In this document: piece after piece, positions 25,514 through 36,191 of the stretch | How the letters are laid out: each line of letters begins with the position of its first letter | Position numbering within the stretch: the first letter of the stretch is position 1 | Notes under the pieces: model-generated | Databases searched by the model: none | What the model was told of the DNA's origin: nothing | Seen by the model: the letters and a program-made list of their open reading frames with translations, nothing else | Translations under genes and position numbers: made by a program | From: Boswellia sacra | Lineage: Eukaryota; Streptophyta; Magnoliopsida; Sapindales; Burseraceae | DNA: 64,000 nucleotides | Assembly: GCA_013180625.2 (NCBI GenBank) | Contig: SNVD02009519.1 | Location: 1,178,001 to 1,242,000 of the forward strand | Reading direction: 5' to 3'

Positions 25514-26032
25514 AATTTTATATGGATTACGAATTGTTGTATCAGGTATCACCACATCAAACCATTAAGAAGACCTATGTAAAGGCATGAGCTATATGTG
25601 ATAGAGGCGGACCCAGCATGGGGTGAGAAGCGAGAACAAGGCCACGTGAAGGTTTCTATCAAACTTTCAATAAAGCAATCATATTTTGATCAAATTATTT
25701 CTCATAATATATATTTGAGTTGAGTCGGTAAAAAGTCTTGAGTATACAAAGAAGTCCTTGAACTGTATTTTACCCACAAGTGTGAATTATTTTGTGATTT
25801 AAATTTACCCTGAGGATATTGTTTGTTTAAATTTTGTTTAATTGTCCTAATCAATTTGAAGATTTTAGAAAGATTATCTTTTGTCGAACCAAACTATTGA
25901 TTTTTCTAATATTTGCCTGTCTGGCATTGTCACTCATTCTCCGCCACATACCCATTGGATATCCCGCATGGGAACCAACTGGATTGGCATTCCGACGTGG
26001 CCCAATAACAAAACACAAGCAATAAGCCTTAG

Positions 26033-26042
26033 CCAATGATAA
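26033..26042 (+). promoter_or_regulatory. CCAAT box adjoining GATAA (I-box-like) element upstream of LHCA1
   Basis: CCAAT (26033-26037) directly abuts GATAA (26038-26042), 148 bp before the LHCA1 start codon. CCAAT next to a GATA/I-box is a known arrangement in light-regulated antenna-protein promoters. No clear TATA box was found. The functional role is inferred. Confidence 0.5.
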
Positions 26043-26189
26043 TCCACTTTTGGATTTGCCGATATCCCACAATCATATGTTTCTCTGTAACTCATCTGCT
26101 CTTAAACTTCCCTCCCATAACATTCATTTCTCCTTCACTACCAGCACCATCACAACCACTCGCAGAAACTCAACTCTTCAATTCTGAGA

Positions 26190-27609
26190 ATGGCTGCTAA
26201 CACATTGATGAGCTGTGGCATTGCCACCACTGCCTTCCCCTCAGTCCTCTCCTCTTCTAAGTCAAAGCTTGTTGCTACAGTTTCACTTCCTGGAACTAGC
26301 GCCAATGCTACTTCACGCTACACCATGTCTGCCGACTGGATGCCTGGTCAGCCCCGGCCACCTTACCTTGATGGCTCAGCACCGGGGTAATAATAACAAC
26401 ACGTGAGACAGTTGAAATGAACTAAAACTAAGAAAAACATGATGCAATTGTTTCGTTACCAACATTTTTGTGTTTTGTATGTTGTGTTTCAGTGACTTTG
26501 GATTTGACCCACTTCGGCTTGGTGAGGTTCCTGAGAATCTGGAGAGATACAAGGAGTCTGAGCTCATTCACTGCAGATGGGCCATGCTTGCTGTTGTAAG
26601 TTCTTATTTTTTATTCATCACTACTTCTAGACGCGTTTTAAATCGTCGGACTCTTGGCAATATGTTCAACCATCCTAAAACCAAGCAAAAAAGTGTACAG
26701 CCTGTTTAGATGAGAGGACTTGCTTTTAATTTGTTGCTCCTTCCGTAAGAACTTGTTATAGTATGAGTTTTAGTCTTTCCTTCAATTCTCAAAACGAATT
26801 CTTATCACATTTATAGATTGATCTTGGTTCAGTTTAATCGGCTGATTACGATATAACCTATGTTAATATTTGGGGATGAATCTATAGAGCCCCTCTTCTT
26901 TTTTTTTTTTTTTTTTTTAAATTTCTGTGGAAAAGATACTAAATAGATCGTAAAATGTAGCTGCTTCTACACTCTCACCAAGTAGATTTATTGTTGAATA
27001 TGTTTTAGTGTTTCAATTTGGTGATTAATTTGCGTAAATTTTCCAGCCAGGGATCCTAGTGCCAGAGGCTTTGGGATTGGGTAACTGGGTAAAGGCTCAA
27101 GAGTGGGCTGCAATTCCTGGTGGACAAGCCACATACTTAGGTAACCCAGTTCCATGGGGCACCCTCCCTACAATTTTGGTCATTGAGTTCATCTCCATTG
27201 CCTTTGTTGAGCACCAACGCAGCATGGAGAAAGACCCCGAGAAGAAGAAGTACCCTGGCGGTGCTTTTGACCCCTTGGGCTTCTCCAAGGACCCAAAGAA
27301 GTTCGAGGAGTACAAGGTCAAAGAGATAAAAAATGGTTAGTATTATATTATACTAACATTGAATCCTTATAATAATATTAAGTTAAAGTGTGTCATAACA
27401 GCAAGTATCATTTAAGTGATGGGTCACATTCTAAGTTGTTTGATTAATTTTGTGTAGGTCGGCTGGCCTTGTTGGCATTCGTGGGATTCTGCGTGCAACA
27501 ATCAGCTTATCCAGGGACAGGACCATTGGAGAACTTGGCGACTCACTTGGCTGACCCATGGCACAACAACATCGGGGACATTATTATCCCCAGATCACTT
27601 TTGCCCTGA
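26190..27609 (+). CDS. LHCA1: Photosystem I light-harvesting chlorophyll a/b protein Lhca1
   Basis: Complete four-exon gene, 246 residues: 26190-26386, 26493-26595, 27047-27335, 27458-27609, with all phases closing. Lhca1 binds chlorophyll and carotenoid in the thylakoid and forms part of the LHCI belt feeding photosystem I. The first about 45 residues ([20 protein letters not shown]) form a chloroplast transit peptide. Mature landmarks are [20 protein letters not shown], helix B with [12 protein letters not shown] (ExxHxR type), helix C with [20 protein letters not shown], and helix A with [15 protein letters not shown] (ExxNGR). The ending [18 protein letters not shown] is characteristic of Lhca1 as opposed to Lhca2-4. 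It lies divergent from a plastid ABC1-type kinase gene. No damage was seen. Confidence 0.97.
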
Positions 27610-28004
27610 AGCTGCATTTATCATTTTGTTAATCCATATCCACTGTAAAATTCCATGTATTGAGAAAAACTTTCATATCTTTTGACTCTTAAGTTTAGAA
27701 GTAATTCTCCACCAATGACTTATAATCTAGTATATCATATATCAAAAGAGTAAAACAAGTATTAGTTATTTGTTATTATTATTATTATTATTATCCACCT
27801 TAATATTTGATGAAAATTTTTGTCAAAAGCAGACTTTGAAGACATGGTAAAAAATATACACATAAAAATACTATAGTATAAAGTATTTTTAAAAAATAGG
27901 TAAGAATGCTTTTGATACTAATTAAAACATTGTCAAACCCAATTGTTCTTCAATGAACCAATTAGAAAAAGAAAAAAAAAAGCATGAGAACAACTAAACC
28001 TTAT
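27610..28004. other. LHCA1 3' flank
   Basis: About 395 bp without a gene. It contains the LHCA1 3' untranslated region, an (ATT)n tract at 27774-27793 and a poly-A patch near 27970. Nothing else was recognised. Confidence 0.5.
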
Positions 28005-28311
28005 TCATTCATTAGCTATATCCATCATGTATTGGTATTGCATCACGATTATGTTAATCCATAAGCAAGCACAGAAAGATCCTTGTTTTCCATCCACGCA
28101 TTCGGCACCATTGAACATGTCCTTCATTGCAGCCTTGCATGCTTCAGTGCAAGTGTCTGGAGTGCATTGAACAAGTTCATCTTCAGTATCTGGTAAGACA
28201 CGAGCAGCGATGGTGGCAGGATGCGTGGCCTGAGCTTCTGATGTCGAACGTCAAGGCTAAAATTTCAAAAACCAGAGTGATCAAAGCCAATGATACTTTT
28301 CTTTGTTCCAT
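28005..28311 (-). pseudogene. Defensin-like secreted cysteine-rich peptide, copy X1 (frameshifted)
   Basis: The ATG at 28311 opens a hydrophobic signal-peptide-like stretch (SLALITLVF), but the frame is lost by an apparent one-base deletion around 28240-28250. In the next frame the mature part continues with six cysteines in the order CTPDTC, CTEAC, GAEC and FCACL, the C-xxx-C plus C-x-C spacing of the cysteine-stabilised alpha-beta (defensin-like) fold. The homologous copy X2 (34942-35191) stops right after its ACL. Here the stop is lost and the frame runs 17 codons on to 28005. It is divergently paired with Y1. Its function is unknown; it may be a defence or signalling peptide. Confidence 0.62.
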
Positions 28312-28816
28312 TGTAAATAAAGTTTAATTCAGTTTTTCCTAGAGAATTGGAGAGGGTGGAGAGCTTAATTATAGAGGAGTTTATAAGCACTAAATGTTTA
28401 CAATATCAAAGACATCTTATATAATCATAAATTTTGTAATCTGGCATTTTCGTTGAAAGATATTGCATTAATTAAACCGTCTCCAATTTTTGATACAATC
28501 AAGATTAAGATGATATTGTATTAATTAATCTGTCTTCAATTTATGATACAATCAAGATTAGGATGATCGCCGGCAGAGATCTTAATATTTAATTTCTAAC
28601 TAAAAACTTGGCATCATCTTCCTTCGGGACATTCTCTTGAGATGTTACCTATATATAATAGTTAGATACAAACTCGCTAAACTAAATTTATATTTACAAA
28701 GTGCTTGTCCTCAAGGTGACTAGACCTTCCTATAAAAACCCCTCAGGATTCACGACAAAACAAAGCATTTCTATTTTGAAAAAACACAAACAAAGACAAA
28801 AGTGCTTTCGTTTACG

Positions 28817-29041
28817 ATGGAGGGGGGAGTAGCCATGCGAGTGTGATTGATCTTAGCACTTCTGGTCTTGACTTTGATTGCAGAGGGACCAGACGCAGCG
28901 GAAGGTTTTCGTGTAGTGATAGAATGTAGGAAATTCGAGTGCTACAATGTATGCTGTGATGCATATAAGCAAACATTAGTTCGTTCAGATTGCATACCTA
29001 CACCTTGGGGATACCTTGGCGTTTGCTACCATTACCCTTGA
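28817..29041 (+). pseudogene. Small secreted cysteine-rich peptide, copy Y1 (nonsense in signal peptide)
   Basis: ATG at 28817 begins MEGGVAMRV, then an in-frame TGA at 28844-28846 falls inside what would be the signal peptide (LILALLVLTLIAEGPDAAEG follows). The mature part has cysteines in VIECRKFECYNVCC, SDC and GVCYHYP, a C-x4-C-x3-C start compatible with a defensin-like fold, and ends in TGA at 29039-29041. Copy Y2 at 36192 reads through the same position, so the TGA is a point mutation. Re-initiation downstream of the stop would remove the signal peptide. Element 2 inserted 15 bp after the stop codon. Confidence 0.62.
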
Positions 29042-29060
29042 TGTACATTACCGTAACATG

Positions 29061-29407
29061 TGTTGAACGTGTTCCTCCCATGTGTGATTGTGTCAAAGGT
29101 TGGCACCTCCCTTGGTGAGGTAGGTGACCAACCAAAGGAAAGTCCAAGGGTAGGCAAGGTTAGGTGACCAACCTCACCTACCCCATTGACATTGTAATGC
29201 AGACTCCTCTATAAATAGAGGACGTCCTGCAGAGTTATTTGTATCCTAGAGAGAGGAACTAAACCAGAGAGTTTATGAATTAGAGAGCCAGGAGAGCTCC
29301 AGGATATTTAGGGGAGTTTTTGTATAAATTCTTGTATATCAATTTTCTGTTAATACAAGTAGTTTTTCTCCCAAATTCTGTTCTGAGTTGATCATTACAT
29401 TCCAACA
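29061..29407 (+). repeat. 5' LTR of element 2
   Basis: 347 bp, TGTTGAACGTG...CCAACA, with TATAAATA at 29210-29217. The 3' half is homologous to the LTR of element 1 (shared TAGGCAAGGTTAGGTGACC core), whereas the 5' portion is different. Confidence 0.95.
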
Positions 29408-29409
29408 AG

Positions 29410-29421
29410 TGGTATCAGAGC
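29410..29421 (+). other. Primer-binding site (initiator-Met tRNA), element 2
   Basis: TGGTATCAGAGC starting two bases after the 5' LTR, identical to the site in element 1. Confidence 0.95.
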
Positions 29422-29685
29422 CTTGTTGAGCTCCTGGAACGTCAGAACAGAGAGAAAAAATTCAGAGAAAATTTGTCCCCTGTTTCTGGAAAATTTCGAT
29501 TTTTCGGAAAGTCATCGAATTTCGAATTTGAAGTGTCCAGTGTGTTCGTGACGACGTCCTGATCATTCTGCAATTTTTCGGCAACCGATCCGACGTCCAG
29601 AGAAGCCGCACGCGCCTCCGACCTGGTCTGCGAGTGGGCGTCACTCGCCCCACGCGCTGCACGCGCCATTCCAAGGAAGAAGACG

Positions 29686-29815
29686 ACCACGTCATCGCCA
29701 CGTCAGCGACCTTTTTGCCACGTCAGCATATCGCCACGTCAGTACGCCACGTCATCCGGACACGTCAGCACGCCACGTCAGCACAGTGGTCCCCACGTTG
29801 CCACGTCAGCAATAC
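29686..29815 (+). repeat. CACGTCA repeat array in leader of element 2
   Basis: About eight CACGTCA units, mostly GCCACGTCAGC, in about 125 bp of untranslated leader, spaced roughly 12-20 bp apart. The array is longer than in element 1. The units contain the TGACG/ACGT bZIP core on the opposite strand. Confidence 0.8.
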
Positions 29816-30149
29816 GTTGGAAAATTATTTTTTGGCCCCTGTATTTCCGGGTAATTACATTTTGACCCCCTGAGTTTATGAAATTTACATTTCAGTCCCT
29901 AGGAAATATCAGTTTGGCCCCTGTAGTTCTGGTGAATGCATTGTGCCCCCTTTAGTTTCTGAAATTTCAGTTTAGCCCTTAAGAAATTTCAGTTTAGTCC
30001 TTAAAGTTTCCAAGCTTAGTATTTATTGTATAAAAAGAATTTTTGAGCCCCGGAAGAGGCTATTCCACCTAATTTGACCGTTCCGGACGTAACGGTGGGC
30101 TCGGATTTTTTAAATTCAATTTCCATTTTAGTGAATTAATTATTCTAAA

Positions 30150-30959
30150 ATGGAAGAATCATCCGGATGCCATGATAAAATGACTGCCTACAAATTATAC
30201 CTATGGAGGCACAGTGATGGAGGATCTGTCCTTAGTTGTAAGGATCTATATGACCTATAGAATTTGAAGGGCAGAGACCTGAGACAGAAAAAGAGCAGAG
30301 TGAAGAAAATTTAACAGAAATGCATCGGTAAGACAGACAATGGATCGATCATAGTGTCTTCCACATTGTCTAGCCAAAGAACACAGATGCATTATACTTA
30401 GAAAAAATTAGAGAGTAATGTATCAAGCCAGTCAGCAGACAACACAAGCCATCTGATGAGACGGCTTGTGAACTTGAAGTTGCGGAGCGGAACTCCTGTA
30501 GCAGAACATACAAGTGAGTTCCAGAACTTGGTGAATCAGTTGACAGCAATCGAGTTACAGCTTGGAGACGAAGAACAAGCACTTCTACTTCTCAGTTCCC
30601 TTCCAGATTCATGGGAGACACTAGTGGTCTCCATCAGTAATTCAGCACCCGAAGGCAGACTTACCCTATCAATGGTTAAGGATGCCTTAATGAACGAGGA
30701 GGCTAAGAAGAAAAGATGCAGGCGCCAGTCAAGATGAAGCCTACATCACAGAGAATCGAGGAAGACAGTCTCGAGGTGTAGACTGGAGAAGAGGTAGAAG
30801 CAAAAGCAGAGGCAGATCAAGGGGCAGGTCATCAGATGGGCGGAGACCTACATACAAGTGCTACAACTGTGGCAAAGAGGGACATTTGAAGAGAAATTGT
30901 CGCAGTCTTCGGAAGCAGAACCAGGAGAGTTCACAGGCACAAAGCAACGAAGAACCATG
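30150..30959 (+). pseudogene. copia gag (element 2), frameshifted
   Basis: Same Gag as element 1: start ATG at 30150, and zinc knuckle CYNCGKEGHLKRNC near 30860-30900. Many one- or two-base indels lie between about 30165 and 30450, another frameshift lies near 30705, and the TGA at 30957-30959 replaces an Arg codon that is intact in element 1. The longest clean piece is 30456-30737. Confidence 0.82.
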
Positions 30960-33900
30960 AGTTACAGTGGTAGAAGATGTAACCATCTGTGCAGAAGAGA
31001 CGTGCTTCCACACAGCGGACCAAGGAGTAGAATGGGTAATTGACACAGCAGCTTCCTGCCACGTCACTCCTTGCAGAGAAATCTTCACCACGTACAAAGC
31101 AGGAGACTTTGGGATAGTGAAGATGGGAAACAACAGCACCGCCAAAATCATGGGAATTGGTGATATTCAATTCCAAACGAACGTCGGATGCAAAATAACT
31201 TTGAAGGACGTTCGCCATGTGCCAGATCTTCGACTCAACTTGCTCTCAGTAAAAGCCTTTGATCAACAAGGTTATGAGAGCTGCTTCACCAACGGTACAT
31301 GGAAGATGTTGAAAGGGGACATGGTGGTTGCTCGAGGTAAATTATGTGACAATCTTTACAGGACTCATGTAAAGATAAACGGAGAGAGACTTCATGTAGC
31401 AGAGCACATGGTACCTCTAGATTTGTGGCATAAAAGGCTCGGTCACATGGGTGAGAAGGGTTTATCAACTCTTCAGAAAAAGAAGCTGATCACTGTTTCC
31501 AAGGATGCAGCGTCTCATCCTTGCGACTATTGTTTGTACGAGAAACAACGGAGCGGTATTCATTCAGCTTCACCCCACATCATCTAGTGAAGAAATCCAA
31601 AGCGTTGGAGCTTAGTACACAGTGATGTATGCGGACCTTTGAAGTCGAGCCTTAGGCGGTAAAAGGTATTGTTCTTGACCTTTATTGATGATGCTATCTC
31701 GGAAAGTGTGGGGTTATTTGCCTCAGACTGAGAGGCTGAAGTTCTAGAGACAAGTTCGAATGAGAGTTCACGCCTATGGTAGAACGTGAAACCGGGTAAG
31801 AAATTAAAATGCAAAACTGATTAGATAACGGAGGCGAGTAACCGCCCAGATTTTTTTTTTTTTTTTTGAGTTCAATGCCTACTGTGAAGATATCGGCATT
31901 CCGAAATGAAAGAACAGTCTCCACGCCCACAGCCACAACACCATGGAGTGGCCGAGAGGATGAATCGAACCATCATGGAACGAGTCAGAAGCATGCTCAG
32001 ATTGGCTAAGTTACCCAAGCCATTCTGGGGGGAGGCAGTTCGCACCGCCTGTTACTTAATCAACCGAGCACCATCGGCACCACTGAACTTCGAGATTCCA
32101 GAAAAGGTATGGTCCACAAAAAAAGCCCTCCTATAATCATTGAAGTGTTTGGTTGTTTTAGCCTTCGCTACATGATCAAAGGAGCTGCAGACAGAAGCTC
32201 GATGCAAGAACTGTTACATGTATCTTCATTCGGTTATGGAGATGAGGAATTAGATACAGATGTTATGGGATACAAAGAGAAAGAAAGTCATCGGAGCAGG
32301 AGATGTCGTATTTCACGAAGGACCAAACATATGAAGACACTGAAAAGACAACAATATCTAAAAATCCCACTAACAGCGCCCCAGATATTATTGCAGATTC
32401 TACCCCAACACCAAATGCTACAGGAAATGACGAGGTACCGGATGAAGTTCCAGAAGCATATCAGGAGGAGGAAAATGAAGAGATTGCTGAGCCGGGGGAG
32501 CCACAATCACCTATAGAAGCTGCTATACCTCTTGGAAATGAAGAACCTCAGCTACGACGATCTGAGCGAGGTTGGATTCCGTCGAGGAGATATCCGGAAT
32601 CAGAGTACACACTGCTTACTGATGAGGGGGAGCCAGAAGCTTTCTAGGAAGCTTATCTCATCCAGACAAAGAACGATGGCTGCACGCAATACGAGATGAG
32701 ATGAATTCTCTTGAGAAGAACAAAACATATGAACTGGTCGAGCTCCCAGAAGGAAAGAAGGCACTGAAGAACAAGTGGGTATTCAAGCTCAAGAAAGATG
32801 GAACAGGGAAGGTAATGAAGCACAAAGCCCGATTGGTGGTAAAAGGATTCCTTCAGCAGAAAGGAATTGACTTTGATGAAATCTTTTCACCAGTAGTAAA
32901 AATGTCTTCAATCCGCGTCATCCTCGGATTGACCGCAAGACTTAATTTGGAGCTTGAACAGATGGATGTGAAGACAGCATTTCTTCATGAAGACAGCATT
33001 TCTTCATGGAGACTTGCATGAAGAAATCTATATGGAGCAGCCAGAAGGATTCGAGGTTCAAAAATAGAACTCGTTGTGCAAGTCATCAAAAACCACCTTG
33101 TATGGCCGCAAAACAAGCACCAACGGCAATCGGGTACAAGAAGTTTTGACTCCTTCATGGTGAAGTCATGGGTACAAAAGAACGCTGCAGACCAATGGTT
33201 ACTTTGCACAGAAACTTCCAGGTGGAGACTTTGTTGCATTAATGTTATATGTGGACGACATGTTGATCGTCGGAAAAGATGCAACAAGAATAAAGCAGCT
33301 AAAGAATGAACTATCAAAGACCTTCGATATGAAGGATTTGGGACCAGCTCAGCAAATCTTAGGGATGCACATTCGTCGAGACAGGAAACAGAAGAAATTA
33401 TGGCTGTCTCAGGAGAAATATGTTGAACGTGTGATCCAAAGGTTCAACATGGATGGTGCTAAGCCAGTTAGTGTACCACTGGCCAACCATTTCAAGCTGA
33501 ACAAGAGATCATGCCCCTCATCCAAGAAAGAGATAGAGGACATGGCGTCGGTGCCCTATTCTTTTGCTGTAGGAAGTTTGATGTATGCCATGGTGTGTAC
33601 AAGGCCAGATATTGCTCATGCTGTAGGAGTTGTGAGCAGATTTCTTTCCAATCCAGGGAAAGAACATTGGGAGGCAGTTAAATGGATTCTCAGATACCTT
33701 AAAGGTACTTCGAAGATATGCTTGTGTTACGGGGGAGCTGATCCAATCTTGGAAGGCTATACAGATTCAGATATGGCCGAAGATCCTGACAGTAAGAAAT
33801 CTACATTAGGTTTTGTTTACACTTTTGTAGGGGGAGCTGTGTCATGGCAGTCAAGACTACAGAAGTGTGTTACGCTATCCACGATAGAGGCTGAATACAT

Positions 33901-34213
33901 TGCCGCAGCTGAAGCTGGAAAGAAAATGTTGTGGTTAAAGCAGTTTCTCCAAGAACTTGTGATCGAGCAAAAGGAGTACAAAGTACACTGTGACAGTCAA
34001 AGTGCTCTGGATTTGAGCAAGAATTCAGTGTACCATTCTCGAACGAAGCATATCGACATTCGCTATCATTGGATACGCGAGGTGATGGACAAGCAACTGT
34101 TGAAACTAGTGAAGATCCATACTAAAGAGAATCCAGCCGACATGTTAACAAAAGTGGTCACCAGAGACAAGCTAGAGCTATGCAGAGACATAGTTGGATT
34201 AGAAGCTGTCTAA
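30960..34213 (+). pseudogene. copia pol polyprotein (element 2), frameshifted
   Basis: Protease (VIDTAASCHVTP) and GAG-pre-integrase lie in the clean frame 30967-31587. The integrase region 31590-32300 is scrambled by numerous small indels and a 17-T run near 31852. Reverse transcriptase resumes at 32701, is broken by a 19-bp tandem duplication (32970-32988 repeated at 32989-33007) and by indels at 33060-33230, then continues cleanly from 33242 (YVDDML) through RNase H to a TAA at 34211-34213. The clean last segment of 323 codons shows the region was intact recently. Confidence 0.92.
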
Positions 34214-34259
34214 CTAGTTTTGTTGTTTCTCCCTTTCACATGGGATGAAGGGGGAGAAT

Positions 34260-34606
34260 TGTTGAACGTGTTCCTCCCATGTGTGATTGTGTCAAAGGTT
34301 GGCACCTCCCTTGGTGAGGTAGGTGACCAACCAAAGGAAAGTCCAAGGGTAGGCAAGGTTAGGTGACCAACCTCACCTACCCCATTGACATTGTAATGCA
34401 GACTCCTCTATAAATAGAGGACGTCCTGCAGAGTTATTTGTATCCTAGAGAGAGGAACTAAACCAGAGAGTTTAGGAATTAGAGAGCCATGAGAGCTCCA
34501 GGATATTTAGGGGAGTTTTTGTATAAATTCTTGTATATCAATTTTCTGTTAATACAAGTAGTTTTTCTCCTAAATTCTGTTCTGAGTTGATCATTACATC
34601 CCAACA
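34260..34606 (+). repeat. 3' LTR of element 2
   Basis: 347 bp, about 99% identical to the 5' LTR, preceded by a purine tract (GAAGGGGGAGAA) and followed by the ACATG duplication. Confidence 0.95.
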
Positions 34607-34611
34607 ACATG

Positions 34612-34941
34612 TTTCCTCATCTTGAGCATTGCAAGACAATCAGACCAGTAAACTAGTAAAGTGTAAATTTTGTTCTGTTACACAGAGGTTTATATCAGAA
34701 TTATCTATTATAATTTCCTCTAAATTATTTGATTGAAATCATCAAAATGAGAGTATGATTTAGTAAAATATGTAGAAGATCGATTAAACATGAGGATAAT
34801 TGTTTTCTTTAGTAAACCCAATTGGAGAAAAATGAATTAGAATGTGAAACGAAAAAAAATAAAACAGTTGTTGATGTAACAATTAACCTTATTCTGGATT
34901 AAAATCAGCCATCAAGGATTACAAAACGATTTGTTTTCAAT
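34612..34941. other. Spacer after element 2
   Basis: 330 bp of AT-rich sequence between the element 2 insertion point and the X2 stop codon. No gene or repeat was recognised. Confidence 0.5.
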
Positions 34942-35191
34942 CTACAAGCAAGCAAAAAAGCCTGCATCAGGTCCATCTGCCCACTGGGCACCATTGAACT
35001 CATCCTTCATTTCATTCTTACAGGCTTGAGAGCAAGCCTCTGCAGTACATGGAACAGGCTGATCATCATCAATGTCTGCTAAGACACGATCAGGGATGGC
35101 GGTAGAAGGCAGCGCCCCTTTGGTCAAGAATGTCAAGGCCAACAAAGCAAAAACCAGAGTCTTCAAAGCCAATAATACTTCTTTTTTCCAT
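34942..35191 (-). pseudogene. Defensin-like secreted peptide, copy X2 (frameshift at start, two cysteines lost)
   Basis: The only upstream ATG (35191) is out of frame by one base with the body of the peptide, because of a six-A run just after it. Past that run the frame gives a clear signal peptide (LVFALLALTFLTKGA) and a body homologous to X1, ending in FFACL and TAG at 34942-34944. It keeps CTAEACSQAC but has Trp and Phe where X1 has its fourth and fifth cysteines. If the A run is a sequencing error, a secreted peptide of about 80 residues could be made. If not, translation cannot start correctly. It is paired divergently with Y2. Confidence 0.62.
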
Positions 35192-35679
35192 TGTGAACAA
35201 AAATTTTATTTGATTTTACTGAAAGCCAAGCAAATTAGAAAAGATGAATAGCTTATATTCGGGTTGAAAAACACTAAATATGTCGAGGGTGTCTTGGTTA
35301 ATAATAATTCAATCTAGCATCTTATTTGAATGGCATGGGTAAGGTATTAGAATTGCACAAGACACTGATTAGAGATGGTGATTTTAATATTTAATTCCTT
35401 TGTGGGCACGTAATTGATTTCCTTCCAAATTTTTTATTAATGAAATTAGGCAGAAACTTCAAAATTAATGTAAATTTAATCCAATTAAATCAATTCATTC
35501 TATTTTGATATGTTGTGACAATTTAAATTTAATATGATAGAATTGAATTTAACTTTATGAAATCCAATTGGATAGGTCGTTTATTGGATTACTAGGTAGA
35601 GCCAATTAAAAAACATTCGAATTCAATAACAAATTAGTAATAAAAATGACATAGGACAACATGTCAAACATTAAAATAT

Positions 35680-35710
<31 letters not shown>

Positions 35711-36191
35711 TTGACTCTAAAAATTAAGATTATCTTAGTTTTTTTATAATATATTCGGAACAGATTTCTAACTGATTTTATATTGATCTGATTTTTTTTA
35801 AGGATTATGATTGTCATATAAACTAAATTAATTGAGAAAGAAAATTTAATAAAAACAAAATTTTAACTATCTATATTTACTTATTGTTGATGGGTCAAAA
35901 AATCTTTAAAAATTAAGCAAAAACTAAATTTATATTTAGTAGAAATATATTTCAAGCCCTTATAATATTTATTAAATTGAATATTAATAATCTAATCGTA
36001 GAGGAAAGTGAAAAAATAGAAAAACTAATTGTAATACCTCAATTAGTTTTTTCTCCAAAAAACCATCAGCCGAATAACCTCGTCTTCGCAACTATTGTTT
36101 TCTGTAAAAACCGAGTTGCGATCACCACGTACAGCACCCGCATTTCGGTTCTGAAAACACAAAGCAAAAAACAAACGTGCTCTTCTTTGCA
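35192..36191. other. Divergent spacer between X2 and Y2
   Basis: 1.0 kb of very AT-rich DNA between two outward-facing small peptide genes. It contains an (AT)n tract (about 35679-35700) and presumably both promoters. No clear TATA assignment was possible and no other coding signal was seen. Confidence 0.5.

Larger units (their letters stand above)
24111..26189. other. Shared upstream region of divergent ABC1K and LHCA1 genes
   Basis: The 2.08 kb between two plastid-protein genes transcribed away from each other. It contains the 5' leader of ABC1K (from 24111 outward), a hAT-type MITE (25034-25505) and, close to LHCA1, CCAAT and GATAA boxes. No supported coding frame was seen. Confidence 0.6.
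29061..34606 (+). mobile_element. Ty1/copia LTR retrotransposon, element 2 (young LTRs, broken coding region)
   Basis: 5,546 bp with 347-bp LTRs (29061-29407, 34260-34606) that differ at only about four positions (about 1%), flanked by the exact duplication ACATG (29056-29060 and 34607-34611). The internal structure matches element 1 (same family): PBS, CACGTCA leader array, gag, pol, polypurine tract. Despite the young LTRs, the coding region has tight patches of small indels, so it cannot be autonomous as read. It lies between the two divergent pairs of cysteine-rich peptide genes. Confidence 0.96.

Noticed and set aside
29686..29815. Regularly spaced repeats as a CRISPR array
   Set aside because: Units are about 11 bp with short variable gaps, in a plant retrotransposon leader; there are no CRISPR-type repeats or spacers.
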